The notes: generated by a model from the letters alone, not told the origin. A stretch of 51,614 nucleotides of DNA from Lachnospiraceae bacterium (GCA_022788085.1 JALEWA010000042.1:1-51614), one strand, 5' to 3'; numbered from the stretch's first letter, positions 26,709-35,194 are shown. Numbers and translations: made by a program.

Positions 26709-27959
26709 TTATTTTACAATTTCCATGATTCTTACACCAAAGCTTTCTTCGATTACTACTACCTCACCTTTTGCAACAAACTTGCCATTTACCAAAATAT
26801 CTATTGGCTCACCTGCAATCTTGTCAAGTTCGATAATGGTACCCGGTGCAAACTCCAGAATGTCAGCTATCGATTTGCTTGTCCTTCCAAGTTCTACCGT
26901 AACCTCCAATGGAACATCCTTGATTAATCCAACGCTCTCTGCACTGACCATTTCAGTACCACCGGGTGCAAAATTTTGGAACTGTGCCGGCTGAATATTC
27001 ACATTCGGCATACCATATGGCATGCTATAATTCATGTTATTCATTGGCATACCCATTTGTGGCATTCCCATCTGCGGCATGCCCATCTGTGGCATTCCCA
27101 TTTGCGGCATGCCCATCTGTCCCATATCCATGCTCTGTTGTGGCATTGACATCTGTGGCTGTGGTGTTGGAGCTGGTGTAGGAGTTGGTGCTGCAGCTGA
27201 AGGAGTCGGAGCTGGTGTAGGAGCCGGTGTTGGCTCTGATGCCGATGTATCGGATCCACCCATCTGCTGCATCATAAATGTATCATAAATAGATTTTGCA
27301 AAATCCATCGGATATAACTGCATCAATGTGGAATCCACAAGATCTTCAATCTGCATATTAAAGGAAATCTTTACAAATTTATCACCAAGCAGAGGAGTTA
27401 ATTCCTTTGGCTCTCTGGATTGTAAATCTACCAGACTTGCTTCTGGCGGGCTGATATCAATTGTCTTTCCAAGCATAGAAGAAAGTGATGTTGCCGAAGA
27501 TCCCATCATCTGATTCATTGCTTCGGAAATCGCGCTTAAATGAAGTTCTGTAATTTCTCCATCTAAGTTTGTTCCATCACCGCCCATCATAAGGTCTGTA
27601 ATTACTTTAACATCATGCTCTTTCAATATCAGAATATTGGTACCATTTAATCCTACTGTATATTTAATCTGTATAAATACACACGGTTTTTCATAATTGT
27701 TAACAACATCATCCCAAGTTGTTTCTTCAACTACAGGAGTTGTAATGTTAACCTTCTTATTAACTAATGAGTAGAGCGTTGTGGCTGAAGTTCCCATACT
27801 GATGTTGGCTACTTCGCCAATTGCATCCTTTTCTACTTCTGTCAGCTCTCCGCCTTCCATTGTTGCTGTTGCTGTACTTGTTTCCATACCACTGTCTGCC
27901 GATAAGTCTACGCCGTTCAGCAACGCATTTATTTCATCTTGAGATAACATACCATCCAT
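26709..27959 (-). CDS. fliY: Motor switch phosphatase FliY (FliN-type C-terminus)
   Basis: C-ring protein that binds and dephosphorylates CheY-P. 416 aa: N-terminal CheY-binding peptide (LSQDEINALLNG), a CheC-like domain with two phosphatase-type helices (EKDAIGEVANISMGTSA; LSAISEAMNQMMGSSA), a long Pro/Ala/Thr linker with PTPAP repeats and five exact QMGMP repeats (~285-310), and a C-terminal SpoA/FliN domain (VPLEVTVELGRTSKSIADIL). The start is 3 bases after the fliM stop with GGAGGAATAGACA overlapping that stop, so the two are coupled. Confidence 0.95.
   Translation of the reverse strand: MDGMLSQDEINALLNGVDLSADSGMETSTATATMEGGELTEVEKDAIGEVANISMGTSATTLYSLVNKKVNITTPVVEETTWDDVVNNYEKPCVFIQIKYTVGLNGTNILILKEHDVKVITDLMMGGDGTNLDGEITELHLSAISEAMNQMMGSSATSLSSMLGKTIDISPPEASLVDLQSREPKELTPLLGDKFVKISFNMQIEDLVDSTLMQLYPMDFAKSIYDTFMMQQMGGSDTSASEPTPAPTPAPTPSAAAPTPTPAPTPQPQMSMPQQSMDMGQMGMPQMGMPQMGMPQMGMPQMGMPMNNMNYSMPYGMPNVNIQPAQFQNFAPGGTEMVSAESVGLIKDVPLEVTVELGRTSKSIADILEFAPGTIIELDKIAGEPIDILVNGKFVAKGEVVVIEESFGVRIMEIVK
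27048..27122. repeat. Five 15-bp tandem repeats inside fliY
   Basis: Five head-to-tail 15-base units beginning CAT(A/T/G)CCCAT and ending TG(T/C)GG, each coding QMGMP on the minus strand. They vary only at synonymous third positions. They form part of the linker between the CheC-like and FliN domains and could change copy number by slippage. Confidence 0.9.
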
Positions 27960-27962
27960 TGT

Positions 27963-28943
27963 CTATTCCTCCTCCCTGTTAACTGATGTTACTCTCACTG
28001 CGTATGATTCCTTACTTGCTCCCGGCACTGCCGAGAACTTCTTAATATTACCAACATAGACGTCAAGTTCGTCGTCTACCTTTGAATCAAGTCGAATGAT
28101 ATCGCCTACCTGAATATTCACAAAATCTTGAACCGTTATCACGCTCTTACCAAGCACTGCCTTTACCGGAACATCTACCTTACGAATCATGACTTCAATG
28201 AATTGTTCATAATCTTCCTCGTCCATCTTCTGCATATTAGAGAACCAATACTTTGTATTGAGTCTGTCCATAACAGATTCCAACGTAAAAAACGGAAGAC
28301 ATACATTCATCAAACCTTCAACATCACCAATCTTTACATTCATGGTAACTAATGCAACCATATCACTTGGTGAGATGATTTGTGCGAACTGTGGATTTGT
28401 TTCAATTCTTTCCAGATAAGGATTGACCTCCGTTACGTTCTTCCATGGTTCTCTTAACAGTTGCATACAGATAACCATGACACGTTCAATAATACTCATC
28501 TCGATTTCAGAGAATTCTCTGGTTTTTTCCAGCGTTTCTCCTTTTCCACCCAGCATTCTGTCAATAATTGCATAACCAAGACCGGATGTAAGTTCCATTA
28601 TGATACTTCCTTGTAATGGTGAAAAGTTGACAATTGTAAGCAGTACCGGATTCGACAAAGCGTTTGAAAATTCTGCAAAGGTTACTGTTTCCGAACTCGC
28701 TACGCTCACCTGCACATTCTTCCGCAAATATACTGGTAAATTAGTAGATAGTAATCTTCCATAATGTTCAAAAATCATGCCTAATGTTCTTAAATGTTCT
28801 TTTGAGAATTTGGCAGGACGGGAGAAATCATAGTTTTTCACCTGTCTTTCATCCTTTTCCTGCATTTCCTCTACATCCAGCTCGCCACTGCTTAACGCTG
28901 CGAGCAAGCTGTCAATCTCACTTTGAGATAATACCTCTCCCAT
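27963..28943 (-). CDS. fliM: Flagellar motor switch protein FliM
   Basis: C-ring protein that receives CheY-P. 326 aa from MGEVLSQSEIDSLLAAL, the CheY-P binding peptide; the middle domain carries NYDFSRPAKFSKEHLRTL, and GLGYAIIDRMLGGKG. The C-terminal domain is FliN-like (VPVKAVLGKSVITVQDFVN). The start at 28943 has AGGAGGTGA 8 bases upstream, which decides it over an ATT four codons earlier. Confidence 0.96.
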   Translation of the reverse strand: MGEVLSQSEIDSLLAALSSGELDVEEMQEKDERQVKNYDFSRPAKFSKEHLRTLGMIFEHYGRLLSTNLPVYLRKNVQVSVASSETVTFAEFSNALSNPVLLTIVNFSPLQGSIIMELTSGLGYAIIDRMLGGKGETLEKTREFSEIEMSIIERVMVICMQLLREPWKNVTEVNPYLERIETNPQFAQIISPSDMVALVTMNVKIGDVEGLMNVCLPFFTLESVMDRLNTKYWFSNMQKMDEEDYEQFIEVMIRKVDVPVKAVLGKSVITVQDFVNIQVGDIIRLDSKVDDELDVYVGNIKKFSAVPGASKESYAVRVTSVNREEE

Positions 28944-28992
28944 GTTGCTAATCACCTCCTGTAGCTGTAATTAAGAGGTCTTTTTCGAATAT

Positions 28993-29505
28993 TTATGAAT
29001 ACAGGAAGCTATAGGATACGCCAAAGATAAAGTCTGATCCAAACAGTTCCTGAATCTTTTCCAGAATTTCTGCTTTAATCTGATTTGAATTGGCTTTTGC
29101 CTCCTCCATTGTGTAATTTGCAAATACACTAAAAATAATATCCTTAATCAATCCTTCTCTGGTTGAGAAAGTTTCATAATAAGTAGCATAATCTTCATGT
29201 TTGGAATTCATAGATAAGGATACCTTTCCTACTGCATAATGAGCCTTTCCATCCTCACCATTTTTCAAAGGAATCGTCATCTCATCAGTCAGGTCATATA
29301 CAGTTGTATCCGCTTGTGAAACAGCACCGACCACTCCGGTTTTCTCAACTCCGTCAATTTCGAGACCGATAATAGTAGATATGTCTGCCACTAATGCTGC
29401 TGTCTTTTTAGATGCACTTGTTACGCTAATCATCATAATTGCTGATAATACAATGTTAACTACTAACAGTGCCAGAATAATAATAGATAATAGATTCTTC
29501 TTCAT
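28993..29505 (-). CDS. fliL: Flagellar basal-body-associated protein FliL
   Basis: Single-pass membrane protein that supports stator function. 170 aa: N-terminal helix (NLLSIIILALLVVNIVLSAIMMI) and an extracytoplasmic FliL domain (YEKTFSTREG-like YYETFSTREGLIKDIIFSV). GGGGGAG sits 8 bases before the ATG at 29505; an upstream GTG is not well placed. It follows motB closely, as expected for a stator-linked gene. Confidence 0.9.
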   Translation of the reverse strand: MKKNLLSIIILALLVVNIVLSAIMMISVTSASKKTAALVADISTIIGLEIDGVEKTGVVGAVSQADTTVYDLTDEMTIPLKNGEDGKAHYAVGKVSLSMNSKHEDYATYYETFSTREGLIKDIIFSVFANYTMEEAKANSNQIKAEILEKIQELFGSDFIFGVSYSFLYS

Positions 29506-29522
29506 TTCATGCACTCCCCCTT

Positions 29523-30401
29523 TTAATAGGCACTCAATGAGTTATAAATTTTAATTTCAACTCGTCTGTTTTTTGCTCTTCCCTCTGGTGTTGAATTATC
29601 TGCAATCGGTAAATATTCCCCTCTTCCCGAATGCTTCATAATGCCCGGATCAATCGCTGCATTTTCTTTCAGATAATTAAATACCGTTAAGGCTCTGTAG
29701 CTGCTTAATACGTCATTATTTTCATATCTGCCTCCATTTAAAGGAACAGAATCCGTATGACCTTCAATTTCAATTATGCTGTCTGCATATTTCGAAAGCA
29801 GTACGCCAATCTTATTTAATACCGGCTTTGCTTCTTCCTTTAGTTCTGCCTGACCGGAATCAAATAGGAACGCTCCGTTTAATGATAATATAACACAATT
29901 AGAATTAAATTCCACATCAATTTTATCTTCCATCATACTTTCTGACAAAGCTTCTTCCATTTTCTCTGCCATTTTTTCTGATAGCTTCATTTTTTCTTCT
30001 TCAAGCTCTGATATCGCTTTTTGAAGATCTTTCATTTCCTCTTCCGTAGCACCAAGCTTTTCTGTAAGTTCATCCATTCCCTGCGCATTCTCTTTGAACT
30101 CCAATTCATCAGAATCGCTTTCTGCCGTTTTACCGGTAGTATTGTAATACTCATCTAATTGATTTAGCTGGCTGACACCATTACTGATCAGTATTCCATC
30201 GCCGATTGCTTTCGCACCACCCTTAAATATACTGACAGTCTGCTGGAAGGACTGTGCTACTTCCTCAAACTTTGCAGCATCAATGCTTGACATAGAGAAT
30301 AGCATTACGAAAAAGCACATCAGCAATGTCATCATATCCGAGAAAGTACCCATCCATTCGGCAAGGCCCTGTTTTACCTCTTCATTCTTTTTTTTCGCCA
30401 T
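29523..30401 (-). CDS. motB: Flagellar stator protein MotB
   Basis: Proton- or sodium-channel stator subunit anchoring to peptidoglycan. 292 aa: one membrane helix near residues 20-40 with the ion-binding aspartate D22 (WMGTFSDMMTLLMCFFVM), a long coiled segment (~110-150), and a C-terminal OmpA-type domain (VILSLNGAFLFDSG; IEGHTDSVPL; RAKNRRVEIKI). GGAGGTGAAGCTTA lies in the end of motA; the ATG overlaps the motA stop (TAATG). Confidence 0.96.
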   Translation of the reverse strand: MAKKKNEEVKQGLAEWMGTFSDMMTLLMCFFVMLFSMSSIDAAKFEEVAQSFQQTVSIFKGGAKAIGDGILISNGVSQLNQLDEYYNTTGKTAESDSDELEFKENAQGMDELTEKLGATEEEMKDLQKAISELEEEKMKLSEKMAEKMEEALSESMMEDKIDVEFNSNCVILSLNGAFLFDSGQAELKEEAKPVLNKIGVLLSKYADSIIEIEGHTDSVPLNGGRYENNDVLSSYRALTVFNYLKENAAIDPGIMKHSGRGEYLPIADNSTPEGRAKNRRVEIKIYNSLSAY

Positions 30402-31198
30402 TAAGCTTCACCTCCACCACCTTCTTCAGCGGATACTGTTCTATCCTTCGGTGGCAGGAAAGATTTCAGTTTTTCTTCGATAACTCGGGGATTCTCACCT
30501 GCCTGTATAGATAGCAAGCCTTCAATCATAATTGCTTTTGCCTGGATTTCGATTCCATTATTTGCTTTTAGTTTATTTGCTACAGGAGTACAAATCCAGT
30601 TCGCAAGCATGGAACCATAAAACGTAGTAATCAATGCAACCGCCATGGATGGTCCAAGCGTTGACGGATCCGACATATGTTGCAGCATGATAACCAAACC
30701 AATCAGCGTACCGATCATACCCCATGCAGGTCCCATGGAAGCACATGTATCCCAAAATCCTATATTTTTCTTATGTCTTTCTTCAATACTGTCCAGTTCT
30801 GTTTCCAAAATGCTTCGTACCAGTTCTGGATCAGTACCATCAACAATCAGTAAAATTCCTTTTTTCATGAAATTGTCTTCCAAATCGCCTGCCGCTTCTT
30901 CCAAGGAAAGCAATCCTTCTTTTCTAGCCACATTAGATAAATCAATGATTTTCGTAATCATCTCCGGTATATTAACTGTAACCGGCTTAAAAATCAAAAG
31001 AATACTTTTTAGTCCTCCAATAAAATCCGACATTGACATAGAAGCCATGGTTGCACATATTGCACCGCCAAAGGTAATCAGTGCTGACGATCCACTCATA
31101 AAGAATCCTATTGCAGCCACACCGTCATCGCCACCAATAATACCAAATATAACAAGTGCCATACATACCACAAGGCCAATTATTGACGCTAAATCCAC
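30401..31198 (-). CDS. motA: Flagellar stator protein MotA
   Basis: Four-helix stator subunit that forms the ion channel with MotB. I start it at the GTG at 31198 (265 aa, VDLASIIGLVVCMALVIFG), because AAGGGGTG lies ~9 bases upstream and MotA proteins begin at this point; an ATG 14 codons earlier (31240) has a poor ribosome site and codes an unusual extension. The typical IGTLIGLVIMLQHMSDPSTLGP loop and TFYGSMLANWICTPVANKL segment are present. A separate promoter and a perfect CodY box lie just upstream. Confidence 0.93.
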   Translation of the reverse strand: MDLASIIGLVVCMALVIFGIIGGDDGVAAIGFFMSGSSALITFGGAICATMASMSMSDFIGGLKSILLIFKPVTVNIPEMITKIIDLSNVARKEGLLSLEEAAGDLEDNFMKKGILLIVDGTDPELVRSILETELDSIEERHKKNIGFWDTCASMGPAWGMIGTLIGLVIMLQHMSDPSTLGPSMAVALITTFYGSMLANWICTPVANKLKANNGIEIQAKAIMIEGLLSIQAGENPRVIEEKLKSFLPPKDRTVSAEEGGGGEA

Positions 31199-31253
31199 TT
31201 TTTTACACACCCCTTTTACTTGCCAAACATTTTTTGACATTTCTTATATATCT

Positions 31254-31282
31254 ATAATACTGTAAGGTTACATAAATTGCAA
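31254..31282 (-). promoter_or_regulatory. Internal sigma-A promoter for motA-motB
   Basis: On the minus strand TTGCAA (31282-31277) and TATTAT (31259-31254) are spaced by 17 bases, in the 71-base gap between flbD and the first possible motA start. The start point would be near 31247, giving a ~50-base leader to the GTG start. It would let the stator genes be expressed apart from the main operon. Confidence 0.6.
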
Positions 31283-31283
31283 T

Positions 31284-31298
31284 AATTTTCTGAAAATT
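31284..31298. promoter_or_regulatory. Perfect CodY-binding box upstream of motA
   Basis: AATTTTCTGAAAATT matches the established Firmicute CodY consensus AATTTTCWGAAAATT at all 15 positions. It is one base upstream of the -35 element of the motA promoter, where bound CodY would be expected to block or modulate initiation. codY itself is encoded ~14 kb upstream. Confidence 0.75.
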
Positions 31299-31311
31299 TT
31301 GCTGATTTTTA

Positions 31312-31512
31312 TCAATTTTCCGTATGGAAATCCGAAAAAACGTCTTTTCTCGTTATTCTTACAAGCTCTTTTACCTCTTGCCTGCTCTCTTTCACAATCA
31401 ATTTCTTACCAGAGGTTAACGTAATCATGGTGTCCGGTGTTTCTTCCACCGTTTCAATTAAACTTGTGTTTACAAGCATCTTGGTTCCATTCAGTCTTGT
31501 TACTTCAATCAT
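31312..31512 (-). CDS. swrD: FlbD-family protein (SwrD-like)
   Basis: A 66-residue protein of the FlbD family (MIEVTRLNGTKMLVNTSLIE; ETPDTMITLTSGKKLIVKES). The Bacillus subtilis member SwrD, encoded in the same place after the hook gene, raises motor torque. Here the next genes are motA and motB, which fits a stator-related role. AAAGGAATTTTGT precedes the ATG. Confidence 0.85.
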   Translation of the reverse strand: MIEVTRLNGTKMLVNTSLIETVEETPDTMITLTSGKKLIVKESRQEVKELVRITRKDVFSDFHTEN

Positions 31513-31620
31513 ACAAAATTCCTTTCCTATTCCATAAGTAAAGGGAGAATCACATAGTAATCCTCCCTTCTTATCTATTCTTTTGTCAAACTACGCTGTC
31601 ATTTTATTTAATTGTTATCG

Positions 31621-31692
31621 TGTATCTATTCAGTACCTTCATAGATACGATGCAAAAATGCATCCTAAATTGCTTCGCAATGGCATTTTTGC
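31621..31692. repeat. 43-bp dispersed repeat, copy 2, with a compound hairpin
   Basis: Bases 31621-31663 are identical to 26660-26702. The end of the repeat (GCAAAAATGC, 31652-31661) pairs with GCATTTTTGC (31683-31692) around an inner ATTGC-TTC-GCAAT hairpin, making a long imperfect stem not possible in copy 1. It lies in the 241-base gap between flgE and flbD, in which I see no other gene. A second inverted repeat, AAGGGAG/CTCCCTT (around 31540-31570), lies nearer flbD. Confidence 0.75.
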
Positions 31693-31753
31693 TTCTTGAA
31701 TCATGTTCTTACGGTCTCAGCAGCAAGTGCTTCGACCTATACTAAAAGTTACG

Positions 31754-33523
31754 TTATCGTTTCAAATTTACAAGTTCTTCGAGGAGTGTATCTGATACGG
31801 TAATGATACGGCTATTTGCCTGGAATCCTCTCTGCGTTGTGATCATGTCGGTAAATTCAGATGACAGGTCTACATTACTCATTTCGAGTACGCCTGTATT
31901 CATCTTATCACCATTCGTTGTAATATCAATACCAATTCCATCAAAATCACCAGAGTTCTGTGTTGCAGAATATAGATTTTCTCCCTCCTTCTGAAGACCG
32001 GATGGGTTTGCGAACTCTGCTACTGCGATCTGACCCAAGAGCTTCTGCTGACCATTACTGTAAGAAGCATAAATCATACCATTCGTCTGAATGGATACAC
32101 CCTGAAGTGTTCCTAATGCACGTCCTGCCTGAAGTCCACTTGCATCTCCTTTTTCAATTCCAATGGTAGACTTTCCCTTATTATCAGATACAACTGTCTT
32201 AGAGAAATCAATATCAATCTTGGTAAAAGCATCACCTAATGCGGATAAATCAAGCGTTGTTGTATTGGCATCTGTACCACCACCGGCTCTTAAGAAAGAA
32301 CCATCTTTACCGGAGAATTCAAGAATAGAACCATTGGTAATATTCTTCTCCGTTACATTCAAAGTTCCTGTCTTAGCATCAATAGTAGCGGCTGTAATAA
32401 TAGTTGGAGAAATAGAAGTACCATACAGTTCCTGGAATATCTGTGCTGCAGTTGGTGCTGTTGCGCCATTTTGCCAATTAATCGTACCACCCGTTTCTGT
32501 TTGGAGTACAGCATTTGTATTCAAAGTACCATTATCATTAAATAGCGCTGTGTTCGCTGTTGAACCATTTGCATCCTTTAGCATTACTCTAACTGTTTCT
32601 TTTCCATTTGTAGCATCGCCATCCGTATCATAAGAGAAAGTTGCATATACAGGATATGTGGTAGTCCCACCTGTGGTTGTTCCCTCTACCTTACCATTGT
32701 TCACACCATATGTTTCATTTACGGTAATTCTGTCTGAAGAGGTTCCGTTACCAAATACAACAGCATTTTTCTTCGCATCTGTTGTTAAAATAGAATTACC
32801 TTCTGCATCTACGATATCATCCACCTGAACATAATAACTGTAGTTCTGGTCTACCGTTTCCGGTTTAGAACCATTATGTAAGCTGAACTTTACAGTATAG
32901 CTGTAACCAAGCTTATCATAAATCTGAAGGTTCATGGCACCTCCGGCTTTTTCACTCTGGTCATCATCGAACCAGTCCACGATACCGGATGCGGTTGCCT
33001 TCTGTGTCCACTCAGCCGGATATGTCTCATTATCCGGTCCCATGATAACAAGTGGCTGTACGGTATCCTTCTTGATATTCATTGTTTCAGGGTCTACTCC
33101 CCACCCCATAATATTGTAGCCTGTGCTTGACATGGCAAGGTTTCCTGATGCATCTACATAAAAGGAACCATCTCTTGTAAAGAAAGTATCCACACCGTTG
33201 CTGACAACGAAGAATTCATCACCGGAAATCTTAAGGTCAAAAGGATTACCGGTTGACTGTGTTGCACCTTCTTCTGTAATCTTGGTAGAAATGGCTGCTG
33301 TCTGTACACCAAGACCTATCTGCTTTGGATTCGTTCCAGCTGTTCCTGTTGTTGCATTTGGTCCTGTCGCAGCCTGTGTTGTCTGATACATCAAATCAGA
33401 AAAGTTAATTGACATAGATTTGTATGCAGTTGTATTAACGTTTGCTATATTGTTACCTATAACATCCATTCTTGTCTGGTGTGTTCTTAAACCTGATACA
33501 CCAGAGAAAAGTGATCTCATCAT
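31754..33523 (-). CDS. flgE: Flagellar hook protein FlgE
   Basis: Structural protein of the hook. 589 aa: starts MMRSLFSGVSGLRTHQTRMD with the VIGNNIANVNTTAYKS rod/hook motif, carries a large variable middle region (~150-470), and ends with the conserved VDLSSEFTDMITTQRGFQAN followed by a coiled ITVSDTLLEELVNL. GGAGGTCATTCATT precedes the ATG. Hook proteins of Lachnospiraceae and Clostridia are often longer than the ~400 of Salmonella because of such insertions. Confidence 0.95.
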   Translation of the reverse strand: MMRSLFSGVSGLRTHQTRMDVIGNNIANVNTTAYKSMSINFSDLMYQTTQAATGPNATTGTAGTNPKQIGLGVQTAAISTKITEEGATQSTGNPFDLKISGDEFFVVSNGVDTFFTRDGSFYVDASGNLAMSSTGYNIMGWGVDPETMNIKKDTVQPLVIMGPDNETYPAEWTQKATASGIVDWFDDDQSEKAGGAMNLQIYDKLGYSYTVKFSLHNGSKPETVDQNYSYYVQVDDIVDAEGNSILTTDAKKNAVVFGNGTSSDRITVNETYGVNNGKVEGTTTGGTTTYPVYATFSYDTDGDATNGKETVRVMLKDANGSTANTALFNDNGTLNTNAVLQTETGGTINWQNGATAPTAAQIFQELYGTSISPTIITAATIDAKTGTLNVTEKNITNGSILEFSGKDGSFLRAGGGTDANTTTLDLSALGDAFTKIDIDFSKTVVSDNKGKSTIGIEKGDASGLQAGRALGTLQGVSIQTNGMIYASYSNGQQKLLGQIAVAEFANPSGLQKEGENLYSATQNSGDFDGIGIDITTNGDKMNTGVLEMSNVDLSSEFTDMITTQRGFQANSRIITVSDTLLEELVNLKR

Positions 33524-33605
33524 AATGAATGACCTCCTAAATTCCTTGCCGCACTCTGCTTTCTCTGTCGTTCAAAAGCGATAGCCTCCTTAAAAGGTCC
33601 GGCTA

Positions 33606-33998
33606 CTAAATAATTACGGCTCCATCAATATTTGTAAAAATATTTTCTTTTGTTTCCCCCTGAGTCAGGGCTGTTATTACAGTATTACTTCTGGTATTTA
33701 CGATAAATGCAAGTTCATCAACCAGCACCAGGGATTCTCTGATACCCTTTTCACCTGCCATTTTCGTACCATCATTCAACCTTTCCAGTTGTTCTTCGGT
33801 AAGCTCAATATTCCTGTCATTCAGTCTGTTTGCTGCATGCTTTGAGAATTTAACTTCTCCCTCCTGTTGCGTTTTTTGAAGAATCTCTTCAAAGCTCAAG
33901 CTCTCTGATGTCTTTATATTGGGTTTACTCTTTTGTTGCGTTAAGAACTGATCTTGTAGCTGCTCAATGGAAAGGAATTGTTTGTTGCTTATATTCAT
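33606..33998 (-). CDS. TIGR02530-type flagellar operon protein
   Basis: A 130-residue protein of the small family found between flgD and flgE in Gram-positive operons. The core is SLSFEEILQ, VKFSKHAANRLNDRNIEL, LERLNDGTKMAGEKGIRESL and FIVNTRSNTVITAL. Its molecular role is not settled. The ATG at 33998 has AGGAG 8 bases upstream; an ATG two codons earlier is too close to that site. Confidence 0.8.
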   Translation of the reverse strand: MNISNKQFLSIEQLQDQFLTQQKSKPNIKTSESLSFEEILQKTQQEGEVKFSKHAANRLNDRNIELTEEQLERLNDGTKMAGEKGIRESLVLVDELAFIVNTRSNTVITALTQGETKENIFTNIDGAVII

Positions 33999-34030
33999 CT
34001 GCATCTCTCCTTACCCTTGCCGGCTTTTGA

Positions 34031-35176
34031 CTACACGTTTTCAGTATCCTTTGTCAGTTGATCCAGAACATCATCTGTCGCGCTTTCATCACCAGCGGAT
34101 GTCTGCACACTGCCTGTCTCTTCTGCCGCCTGTATCACACTGCTGCTTTCTGTTTCGCTTCCTGACTGTGTACTGTCTGTCACGCCACTGCTTCCTGTTT
34201 CGCTTCCTGGCTGTGTACCGTCTGTCACATCACTGCTTCCCGTTTCATTTCCTGACTGTGTACTGTCTGTCACATCACTGCTTCCCGTTTCGCTTCCCGA
34301 CTGTGTACTGTCCGTCACGTCACTGCTTCCTGTTTCGCTTCCTGACTGTGTATGATCGACTGCATTGTTCACTTCTGTGACACCGGGAGACTGATTACCT
34401 GAAGCATTGCTTTGAATATTGTTACTTAATGTAGTAATCTGGGTCATCAGTGCATCCATCTTCTTATTAAATGCTTCTAATACATCATCCAGAGTAGTTA
34501 TTTCTTCTTCCGCTTCCGTAGTTTCTCCATAAGTAACTCCAAGCTGTTCCATCTTCTTTAAATAAGCTTTATATGATTCTACATAACCGGAAGCGTATTT
34601 ATCGACATAATCCTTCTGATATTCTGTCAGACTGTTATACAGATCATATACCTTGCCAACTGTATTCTCATAAGACTTATCAAGCAGATTAAGGCTTGGA
34701 AGCGCATCCAGCATACCCGTAAATTCTGTATATTTATCATACGCATCGAAGTACTCTTCACTTGCTACACTGTCAAGATCACTCATAGAGTATTTCTCTT
34801 CATCAATTACCAGGAATGCCTTTCCTTCTTCTACTGTAACATAATCTACTACACCACGCTTATAGCTTGTTTCTCCTGTGCTTTCGCTTGTTACCTTCAT
34901 GACAACTTCTTTGCCGATCATGCTGTTAGCACGAAGCATGTCCATTGACTCTCCCATTTCGGTCATCTGCTCAACCTGTGTAAAGGTTGCATACTGAGAT
35001 ACCCATTCTGTATTACTGGTTGGTTCCAAAGGATCCTGATTCTGCATTTCTGCTACCAGCAAAGTAAGAAAAGTATCACTGTCTACTGTCGACTTATTGG
35101 AGGAGTTTTTCAGGGACTCTGATGAAGTTGTTGATGTTTGTAGCTTCCCGTCTACATATGGTGCTATTAAACTCAT
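34031..35176 (-). CDS. flgD: Flagellar hook-capping protein FlgD with a repeat tail
   Basis: Scaffold for hook assembly. 381 aa: the conserved N-terminus (DSDTFLTLLVAEMQNQDPLEP; YATFTQVEQMTEM; MIGKEVVMK) and a short beta part (GVVDYVTVEEGKAFLVIDEE) are clear, but the usual C-terminal Ig-like domain is not recognisable. Instead there is an alpha-helical region (~150-250) and then five 15-residue repeats like TQSGSETGSSDVTDS (~275-350), ending in an acidic tail. The Ser/Thr/Gly tail should be disordered. GAAGGGAAATAAATT precedes the ATG. Confidence 0.9.
   Translation of the reverse strand: MSLIAPYVDGKLQTSTTSSESLKNSSNKSTVDSDTFLTLLVAEMQNQDPLEPTSNTEWVSQYATFTQVEQMTEMGESMDMLRANSMIGKEVVMKVTSESTGETSYKRGVVDYVTVEEGKAFLVIDEEKYSMSDLDSVASEEYFDAYDKYTEFTGMLDALPSLNLLDKSYENTVGKVYDLYNSLTEYQKDYVDKYASGYVESYKAYLKKMEQLGVTYGETTEAEEEITTLDDVLEAFNKKMDALMTQITTLSNNIQSNASGNQSPGVTEVNNAVDHTQSGSETGSSDVTDSTQSGSETGSSDVTDSTQSGNETGSSDVTDGTQPGSETGSSGVTDSTQSGSETESSSVIQAAEETGSVQTSAGDESATDDVLDQLTKDTENV
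34141..34360. repeat. Tandem 45-bp repeats in flgD
   Basis: About five head-to-tail 45-base units. Unit boundaries marked by CC(T/C)G(A/G)CTGTGTA fall at 34161, 34206, 34251, 34296 and 34341, exactly 45 bases apart. They are in frame and encode the Ser/Thr/Gly-rich FlgD tail. Units differ at a few third positions and a few residues. Confidence 0.92.
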
Positions 35177-35194
35177 AATTTATTTCCCTTCTTC

